This document shows positions 58,800 through 64,000 of a stretch of 64,000 nt of DNA, piece by piece. This DNA is from Lapillicoccus jejuensis (GTDB lineage: Bacteria; Actinomycetota; Actinomycetes; Actinomycetales; Dermatophilaceae), in NCBI RefSeq assembly GCF_006715055.1, contig NZ_VFMN01000001.1, positions 3,224,001 to 3,288,000 of the forward strand. Direction: 5' to 3'. Position numbers and translations under genes: made by a program. The notes under the pieces are model-generated. The model had not been told where the DNA came from, searched no databases, and saw only the letters and a list, made by a program, of their open reading frames with translations. Each line of letters opens with the position of its first letter. The first letter of the stretch is position 1.

Positions 58800-60095
58800 T
58801 CAGGCCGTCGTCGGGGAGGTCTGCCTCGGGACCTCCGGGCGACGGTCGAGCTCGCGCCAGGTCCGGTCCAGGGCCGGGGTGAGCGTGACGGCCAGGTACG
58901 CCGCCCCGACGCCGAGGAGCGCGGCGGTCAGCCCGACGCGGTCCACGAGCAGGCCGCCGACGAGCCCGCCGAGCGGCATGAGGCTCCACGCCATCGCCGA
59001 GAACAGGGACGAGACGCGCCCCACCATCGCGGCCGGGACCCGCTCGAACTCGACGGCGCCGAGGATGGGGTTGATGAACCCCGACGCGAGCCCGCCGACC
59101 GCGAACACCGCGAGGATCAGCCACAGCGGGGCCCCGAGCGCGAGGACGAGGAACCGCGGGATGCTGCAGAGCAGGAACGCCACCAGGTAGGTGACGTAGC
59201 GCGGCAGGCGCGCCGCCCAGACCGCGGCGGCCAGCGCGCCGAGCGCCGACGCCCCGCCGAACACCGCGAACAGCAGCCCGAGCACCGCCGCCCCGCGACC
59301 GCTGTCGACCGCCCAGACGGGCATCAGCACGGCGACCCAGGCCTGGTCGAGCAGGTTGGTCAGGGCGACCATGACGGCGATACCGAGCAGGAGCCGGTCA
59401 CCGCGCAGGAAGGCGAACCCCTCGCGCAGCCGGGCGGCGTACGCCGACCCGCGGCCGGCGGCGGCGGGGGTGTCGGCGGGGGTGTCGGCGGGGGTGTCCG
59501 CCGGGGTGTCCGCGACGGCCGCGAGGGCGCGGGTGGTGGCCAGCAGGACCGCGGCCGACAGCGCGAAGCTGGCCGCGTCGACGTACAGCGCGTTGGCCGG
59601 GCCGACGGCGGCGACCAGCAGGCCGGCGATCACGGCGCCGGTCATGGACGCCGTCCGCTCCACCGTGCCTGAGAGCCCGGTGACGCGCTCCATCGGCGTC
59701 CGGGCGGCCGCGGCGACCTGCGGCGCGAGGGCGCCCTTGGCCGCGTCGCCGGGTCCGCGCAGGGCGCCGGCGAGGGCGACGAGGGCGAGGAACGCGCCGA
59801 AGGGGAGCCGGCCGGCGTCGTACAGGAACGGGACGGAGCCGACCACGACGACGGAGGTGAGGTCGCAGCCGACCGCGACCCGGCGCGCACCGAGCTGGTC
59901 GATGACCGGCCCGCCGAGGGCCTTGAGCAGGACGAGCGGCAGCATCTCCGCCAGGGCGACGAGCCCCGTGCGGGTGGCGCTGCCCGTGCTGGCGAGGACG
60001 AAGAGCGGGATGGCGATCATCGAGACGCGCGTCCCGGTGATCGAGACGGTGTCGGCGACGAGCCAGCCCACCAGCGGCCGGCGGGTGCGGGTCAC
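58800..60095 (-). CDS. MFS exporter (EntS/MFS_3-like)
   Basis: A 431-residue major facilitator with about 11-12 hydrophobic segments. It opens GWLVADTVSITGTRVSMIAI with the sequence order of the MFS_3 drug/siderophore exporters. The central cytosolic loop carries a DTPA repeat coded by a 12-bp tandem repeat (59463-59510), followed by AARLREGFAFLRGDRLLLG. GTG 60095 overlaps the arsR-type stop (GTGA), so the regulator and pump are co-translated. Substrate unknown; antibiotics or small metabolites are typical. Confidence 0.88.
   Translation of the reverse strand: MTRTRRPLVGWLVADTVSITGTRVSMIAIPLFVLASTGSATRTGLVALAEMLPLVLLKALGGPVIDQLGARRVAVGCDLTSVVVVGSVPFLYDAGRLPFGAFLALVALAGALRGPGDAAKGALAPQVAAAARTPMERVTGLSGTVERTASMTGAVIAGLLVAAVGPANALYVDAASFALSAAVLLATTRALAAVADTPADTPADTPADTPAAAGRGSAYAARLREGFAFLRGDRLLLGIAVMVALTNLLDQAWVAVLMPVWAVDSGRGAAVLGLLFAVFGGASALGALAAAVWAARLPRYVTYLVAFLLCSIPRFLVLALGAPLWLILAVFAVGGLASGFINPILGAVEFERVPAAMVGRVSSLFSAMAWSLMPLGGLVGGLLVDRVGLTAALLGVGAAYLAVTLTPALDRTWRELDRRPEVPRQTSPTTA
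59463..59510 (-). repeat. Four 12-bp in-frame tandem repeats in the MFS linker
   Basis: Three identical GGCGGGGGTGTC units and one variant (CGCCGGGGTGTC) on the plus strand encode Asp-Thr-Pro-Ala copies in the loop between the two halves of the transporter. Confidence 0.8.
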
Positions 60096-60664
60096 CGGTC
60101 CTCCCCGAGGACGCCGGGGCGGACGTAGGCGTTGAGGTTGACGACGTACGGCGCCGTGTCCTCGCCCTCCTCGTCGGTCGCCGCCTCGACGACGGCCTCG
60201 AGCCGCTCGCGCAGCGCGGCGGCCCCGGAGGGGGAGAGGCGCACGATCCAGTCGCTGTACGTCGTCGCGTCCTGCCAGGGTTGCGGCAGCAGCGGCAGCT
60301 CCTCGACGCTGCGCTGCAGCTGCCCGGCGTAGACCATGACGACCGACTGGAGGTAGGCGATCGCCGCGTCCTGGCCCTCGACGTCGTCGGGCGACGGCGG
60401 CGCGGTGCGCGTGCTCGAGGCGGTCGCGCGCCACCACCGGTCGCGGGCGTTGCCGCGCTCGGTGTCCTCCTCGATGAAGCCGTGCTCCGCGAGCTGGCGC
60501 AGGTGGTACGACGTCGCGCCGGTGTTGAGCCCCAGCGCGCGGGCCAGGCTCGTCGCGGTCGCGGGGCCGTCGACGCGCAGCATGCCGAGCATGCGCAACC
60601 GGGCGGGGTGGGTCAGCGCGCGCAGCTGCTGGGGGGTCGGGGTGACGACGGGGCCGGTGCTCAT
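60092..60664 (-). CDS. ArsR/HTH_20-type winged-helix regulator
   Basis: A 190-residue regulator. Winged helix: TPQQLRALTHPARLRMLGML (about 10-29), ATATSLARALGLNTGATSYH (about 36-55) and LRQLAEHGFIEEDTERGNAR. The C-terminal half is a helical domain. ATG 60662-60664 is preceded by TACGGT and 6 nt (leaderless pattern). Its promoter contains three 14-bp direct repeats, and it is coupled to the MFS exporter gene, so it most likely represses its own operon until an inducer binds. Confidence 0.87.
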   Translation of the reverse strand: MSTGPVVTPTPQQLRALTHPARLRMLGMLRVDGPATATSLARALGLNTGATSYHLRQLAEHGFIEEDTERGNARDRWWRATASSTRTAPPSPDDVEGQDAAIAYLQSVVMVYAGQLQRSVEELPLLPQPWQDATTYSDWIVRLSPSGAAALRERLEAVVEAATDEEGEDTAPYVVNLNAYVRPGVLGEDR

Positions 60665-60670
60665 GCCGCC

Positions 60671-60676
60671 ACCGTA
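60671..60676 (-). promoter_or_regulatory. -10 box of the regulator-exporter operon
   Basis: On the minus strand TACGGT lies 6 nt before ATG. A -35-like TTTGCA lies 17 nt upstream (plus-strand 60694-60699) within the operator array. Confidence 0.5.
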
Positions 60677-60679
60677 GAC

Positions 60680-60721
60680 CGCAAAGAACCGTTTGCAAAG
60701 AGCTGTTCGCAAAGAAGTCTT
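60680..60721. promoter_or_regulatory. Three 14-bp direct repeats, operator array
   Basis: CGCAAAGAACCGTT, TGCAAAGAGCTGTT and CGCAAAGAAGTCTT follow one another with an exact 14-bp period. They cover the -35 region of the regulator promoter, so bound protein would block RNA polymerase. Each copy shares (C/T)GCAAAGA. Confidence 0.7.
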
Positions 60722-60778
60722 GGTCAGCTGCGTCCGCACCGCCGGGGCACCGGTGCCCCCTCGGTGCGGACGTCCGGC

Positions 60779-61225
60779 TCACGGCAGCCGGTCGAGGACC
60801 TCCGTCAGCCGCGCGACCGTCTCGTCGGCGATGGGCTCGAACCCCCGGCGCAGGAACGGCTCGACGTACCGCACCCAGCGCTGGAAGGCGAAGCGCGCCC
60901 GGTAGGTCACGACGGTCCCGCCGGTCGCGGACGGGGCCAGCGTGAGGTCGTCGGCGGCGTGGACCGTGCGGTTGCGGCCCTCGAAGACGAGGTGCCGGTC
61001 CTGCTCGTGCACCGTGCACACGTAGTCGAGCTGGGTCTCCCGGCCGCGGTACGTCGAGACGTTGTGGAAGTGCGCCCCCACCCCGAGGGCGGTGCCGGGC
61101 GGGTCGCTGCGGGTGGTGGTCACCGTCCCCGGGTCCCACTCCTGGGTGCGGGTGAAGTCCTCGAGGTAGGCGAAGACGACGGACGGGGAGGGCGCGACCT
61201 GCAGGGTGCGCGAGACGGTGATCAC
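60779..61225 (-). CDS. SRPBCC-family protein
   Basis: A 148-residue START/SRPBCC-fold (polyketide cyclase-like) protein: ITVSRTLQVAPSPSVVFAYL at the start, WDPGTVTTTRS (about 30), GGTVVTYRARFAF (about 101) and a long C-terminal helix RRGFEPIADETVARLTEVLD. These proteins bind hydrophobic ligands. Start GTG 61223-61225. A short gap separates it from the operator array; not part of that operon because its end lies downstream of the promoter. Confidence 0.83.
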   Translation of the reverse strand: MITVSRTLQVAPSPSVVFAYLEDFTRTQEWDPGTVTTTRSDPPGTALGVGAHFHNVSTYRGRETQLDYVCTVHEQDRHLVFEGRNRTVHAADDLTLAPSATGGTVVTYRARFAFQRWVRYVEPFLRRGFEPIADETVARLTEVLDRLP

Positions 61226-61290
61226 GGGTCATCATCGCGGTCGCCGGGCCCGACGCGCCACGGGCCGGACCCGGCTGGGACGATGGGGGC

Positions 61291-61860
61291 ATGGCGCAGC
61301 ACCCGGACCACCCCGAGCTCGTCGTCCTGCTCGACCCCGACGGCCGCCCGGTCGGGACCGCCCCGAAGGCGGCGGTGCACGACGAGGACACCCCGCTGCA
61401 CCTGGCCTTCTCCGTGCACGTCTTCGACGCCGACGGCCGCGTGCTGCTCACCCGCCGCGCCCTGTCCAAGCGCACCTGGCCGGGCGTGTGGACGGGGACG
61501 TGCTGCGGCCACCCCGGTCCCGGCGAGGACCCCGCCGACGCCGTACGGCGCCGCTGCCGCGACGAGCTCGGCCTCGAGCTCGACGGGCTCGAGCTCGTCG
61601 ACCCCGACTTCCGCTACCGCGCCGTCGACGCCTCCGGCACCGTCGAGCACGAGGTCTGCCCGGTCTGGGTCGCCACCGCCGCCGGCCCGCCGCGGCCCGA
61701 CCCGGCCGAGGTCGCCGAGGTCGCGTGGAGCACGCCGGGCGACGTGCTCGCGACCGCCGACGCGACGCCGTACGTGCTCAGCCCGTGGCTGGTCTGGCAG
61801 CTCCAGCGCCCGGTGCTGCGTGCCCGCTTCGCCCCGGCCGGGGAGCCGGTCGGCGCCTGA
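61291..61860 (+). CDS. idi: Isopentenyl-diphosphate delta-isomerase, type 1
   Basis: A 189-residue Nudix-related enzyme interconverting IPP and DMAPP for isoprenoids. Catalytic Cys72 in TGTCCGHP, the Nudix-like block DAVRRRCRDELGLEL (about 90-104), catalytic Glu in VEHEVCPVW (about 119-121) and metal ligands His in AFSVHVF and GHP. ATG 61291 with GGGGG directly upstream. Not grouped with other isoprenoid genes here. Confidence 0.94.
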   Translation: MAQHPDHPELVVLLDPDGRPVGTAPKAAVHDEDTPLHLAFSVHVFDADGRVLLTRRALSKRTWPGVWTGTCCGHPGPGEDPADAVRRRCRDELGLELDGLELVDPDFRYRAVDASGTVEHEVCPVWVATAAGPPRPDPAEVAEVAWSTPGDVLATADATPYVLSPWLVWQLQRPVLRARFAPAGEPVGA

Positions 61861-61869
61861 GCCGGCCGG

Positions 61870-61973
61870 GGCGCCGTACGAGGACTCGACGCAGCGTCGA
61901 GCCGCTCGACGCAGGGTGCACAGGGCGTCAAGCGGCTCGACGCTGCGTCAAGCCGGCACCGGGCGCCGTACGA
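61870..61973. repeat. 27-bp inverted repeat bracketed by 12-bp direct repeats
   Basis: Arms 61886-61912 and 61925-61951 pair at 25 of 27 positions around a 12-nt loop. The arms contain repeated CGACGC(A/T)GCGTC units. GGCGCCGTACGA occurs on both outer sides (61870-61881, 61962-61973) in the same orientation. It may be the idi terminator or a miniature mobile repeat; the outer copies include a word common in this genome. Confidence 0.65.
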
Positions 61974-62089
61974 CCCCCCGGGAAATCCGGGGTTGTCCAA
62001 GCGTTTCCGCACGTCGCAGGCTCGCTTCGGGAATGATGCACCCGGGCGTCGAGCGCGCTGCGCCCGGGAGCAAAAGAATCGGGGGCTCG

Positions 62090-63706
62090 GTGGGGGAGCG
62101 CACGACAGCGGCGGGCGACAGCCTGGCCGAGACGATCGGCTGGGTGCTGGGCAACGCCCGCGACCACGCCCGCGACCGCTCGCTGCGGACCGCGGCCGGC
62201 TTCAGCCAACGGATCTCGCCGCCGGTGCACCGCGCCCAGGTCGGGCGGTGGGAGAGCGGGGCGACCGGCATCACCTTCCGGCAGGTGCGTCAGTACGAGG
62301 ACGTGCTGGGCCTCCCGGAGGGCCTGCTCCTCGCGACCATCGACAACCTCGCGCGCGGCCACGGCGCCAGCGCCCGCCAGCCGTCGCTGCCGCCACCGCT
62401 CGCCGACGACTGGCGCGACCGGGTGGACGACCTGCTCGACAAGGCCGAGTCCCCGGAACGGATGACCGGCCTGGAGTGGCGCTGGCTGGCCTCGGCCCTC
62501 GGCTCCAGCGACGACGTCTTCCTGCGCCGCCGCGACTGGGAGCACCTGCTGCGGCGGATCGCCACCGAGGCCGACCTGTGCACCGGGCTGGAGTATCAGC
62601 TGCGCGACGACGCGAAGGCCTGCCTCGCCTCGCACCCGCGCAGCGCCCGCACCGTGCTCGACCTCACCGAGTCGGTGTTCGCCGACCCCACGGCGCCCGT
62701 CTACGCGGAGACCGGCATCCTGCTCGCGCACGCCGCCGGCCACGAGGCCGTCGACCTGCTGATGCGCCTCCTGCGCGACCCCGTCGGCGAGGCCGCCCAC
62801 TACACGCTGCTGTGGGTGGCCCGGGTCCTCGTCCTCGAGGGCCGCACCCGGATCTCCGAGGACGAGTGGCTCGCCGCGCACGCCGTCGAGGTCCTCGAGG
62901 ACGCCGCCAGCAGCCCGCGCCAGCGCGACGCCGCCGGTCTGCTGCTCGAGGTCGTGCCCGGGCCGCGCTCGGCGCAGGTCGCCGAGTGGCTGCGCCGGAT
63001 CGGCGACCGCCGGGTCGCCGACGCCGTCGAGCACGGGCGGGTCCTCGGCGAGCGGCAGCTGGACTCGCTGCTCGAGGAGATCCAGGCCCGGCTGGCCGCC
63101 ACGACGGGCAAGCGGCCGACGCTGCACCCGGTGCTGCGCTCGCTGCTGTGGCAGGCCACCGCCCACGCGGCCACGGAGGTGCGCGGGACCGCCCTCACCG
63201 TGCTCATGCTCTCCCCGCAGGGCCCGGTCATCGGGGCGACGTACGCCTCGGCGCTGCGCTACGCCCTCGCGCACGGACCCGACGTCGTCGTCGACGAGGC
63301 GCTCATCGTCCTGTCCTGGCTGCTCGCGCCGCAGGACGTGCCGACGGTGCTCGAGCTGGGTCTCGACCCGGCGGTCGACGCCAGCCGTGCCGGCCAGGCC
63401 CTCGTCGCGGTCGGCAACGCCCGCGACCGGATCGACGAGGCGCCCCCCGGCTACCGCGCCGACGACGTCACCGCCCGGCTCGTGCGCAGCGCCCGCGAGC
63501 GGATGGGCCCCGGTGACGGACCCGGCGTCCCCACCCCGGAGCCGCTCGTGCGCGGGCACCTCTACGCGCTGGGCATGCTCGGCCGCTTCGACGCCCTCGA
63601 GGAGCTGGCTCCGGAGTCGAGCCGGCCCGGGGTGGACCCGGTGTGGGGCGCCGGCGCCCGGCGCTGGCTGTCGACTCCGGTCTGGGCGCGGCCGCCGAGA
63701 GCGTGA
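62090..63706 (+). CDS. HTH-like / helical-repeat protein of unknown function
   Basis: A ~538-residue protein. An XRE-like HTH is visible near the start (RTAAGFSQRISP, then VGRWESGATGITFRQVRQYE and LGLPEGLLLATID). After about residue 110 the protein is a long run of helices with HEAT-like repetition (LLRDPVGEAAHYTLLWVARV; VRGTALTVLMLSPQGPVIG; DEALIVLSWLLAPQDVPTVL). It resembles actinobacterial XRE-type proteins with helical effector domains. GTG 62090 follows GGGGG at 4 nt; ATG 62033 would add 19 residues and has acceptable codon usage. Function and partners unknown. Confidence 0.65.
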   Translation: MGERTTAAGDSLAETIGWVLGNARDHARDRSLRTAAGFSQRISPPVHRAQVGRWESGATGITFRQVRQYEDVLGLPEGLLLATIDNLARGHGASARQPSLPPPLADDWRDRVDDLLDKAESPERMTGLEWRWLASALGSSDDVFLRRRDWEHLLRRIATEADLCTGLEYQLRDDAKACLASHPRSARTVLDLTESVFADPTAPVYAETGILLAHAAGHEAVDLLMRLLRDPVGEAAHYTLLWVARVLVLEGRTRISEDEWLAAHAVEVLEDAASSPRQRDAAGLLLEVVPGPRSAQVAEWLRRIGDRRVADAVEHGRVLGERQLDSLLEEIQARLAATTGKRPTLHPVLRSLLWQATAHAATEVRGTALTVLMLSPQGPVIGATYASALRYALAHGPDVVVDEALIVLSWLLAPQDVPTVLELGLDPAVDASRAGQALVAVGNARDRIDEAPPGYRADDVTARLVRSARERMGPGDGPGVPTPEPLVRGHLYALGMLGRFDALEELAPESSRPGVDPVWGAGARRWLSTPVWARPPRA

Positions 63707-63713
63707 GGCCGCC

Positions 63714-64000
63714 TCATCCCGCCAGGAAGGGGAGGGCGGCGAGGAGCAGGGCGTCGTCGTACAGGGCTGCGGGGTCCTCGTCCGGGGCGAGCCGCCCGGA
63801 CAGCTCGAGCGAGACCGCGCCGTGGGCGACGGTCCACAGGTGCCGGGCGATGCGGGCCGGGTCGCCGACCAGCAGGCCCCCGGCGACCGCCTCGCGGACC
63901 CCGGCCTCGAGCGGGCGGTACGTCGCCTCGGCCGCCTCGGCGATGGCCGCCCCGCCGTCCGGACCGGGGCCGGCCACCGCGGGGTGCGGGCCGAACATCA
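63714..64000 (-). CDS. TetR-family regulator, C-terminal part (5' end outside window)
   Basis: The leftward frame ends at 63714 and runs off the window edge. The visible ~95 residues form the ligand-binding domain with LWTVAHGAVSLELSGRL, the WHG-type motif of TetR_C_33 regulators, then DALLLAALPFL. The DNA-binding half is beyond position 64000. Convergent with the preceding gene, 7 nt apart. Confidence 0.75.
   Translation of the reverse strand, partial: MFGPHPAVAGPGPDGGAAIAEAAEATYRPLEAGVREAVAGGLLVGDPARIARHLWTVAHGAVSLELSGRLAPDEDPAALYDDALLLAALPFLAG

Overview
The window comes from a very high-GC Actinomycetota chromosome. Long overlapping high-GC3 frames, GTG starts, start/stop overlaps (GTGA, ATGA), TAnnnT -10 boxes directly in front of start codons, and the gene content (partial GNAT near proS, a type 1 idi, MarR/TetR abundance) fit a Micrococcales member, possibly Intrasporangiaceae/Dermatophilaceae; the family is an inference. 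I see no tRNA, rRNA, CRISPR array, insertion sequence, integrase or replication origin.

Layout. 1-10.7 kb: the tail of a GNAT gene, a multiple-monosaccharide ABC importer (chvE-gguB-gguA) with a divergent LacI regulator, an AbiEi/DUF559-like protein, then proS coupled to a HAD hydrolase and a TSUP permease. 11.1-22.5 kb: a MarR gene, a tightly overlapping leftward operon encoding SWIM zinc finger, MoxR AAA+, DUF5682 and VWA proteins, a membrane-anchored protein, and three tandem MarR paralogues. 22.9-31 kb: a low-molecular-weight tyrosine phosphatase and a Wzc-like BY-kinase that bracket two tiny paralogous membrane proteins and an alpha/beta hydrolase, then a degenerate SGNH protein, a decayed gene, a fifth MarR and about 1 kb without a convincing gene.

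31.4-48.1 kb: a mosaic of single genes: a large membrane protein with a lipase-type serine motif, a DUF6636-like lipoprotein, a thioredoxin-reductase-like oxidoreductase divergent from an XRE-cupin regulator, a DUF255/YyaL protein, a DUF1062 protein, DedA, an unusual HU-like/GIY-YIG fusion, a chemoreceptor, a frameshifted AAA ATPase, a MerR-SGNH pair and a SpoIIM-like protein. 48.3-57 kb: a rightward catabolic operon, speB-like, aldehyde dehydrogenase, pobA, pcaH, pcaG, pcaB, pcaD, pcaC, pcaF, that takes 4-hydroxybenzoate through protocatechuate and beta-ketoadipate; pcaIJ and a PcaR-type regulator are not in the window. 57-64 kb: a phospholipase-D-like protein, an ArsR-regulated MFS exporter with a three-copy operator array, SRPBCC, idi, an HTH/helical-repeat protein and a partial TetR.

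Most notable: the SWIM-MoxR-DUF5682-VWA operon; the HU-like/GIY-YIG fusion that lacks the HU arm; the paralogous miniproteins with apparently leaderless promoters; the 14-bp triple repeat at the arsR-type promoter; a 27-bp inverted repeat bracketed by 12-bp direct repeats; in-frame 12-bp tandem repeats in three unrelated genes; and a recurrent palindromic word (CGTACG, often GCCGTACGGC) that forces the rare Val codon GTA inside genes. All similarity statements rest on motif recognition by eye, not on database searches.
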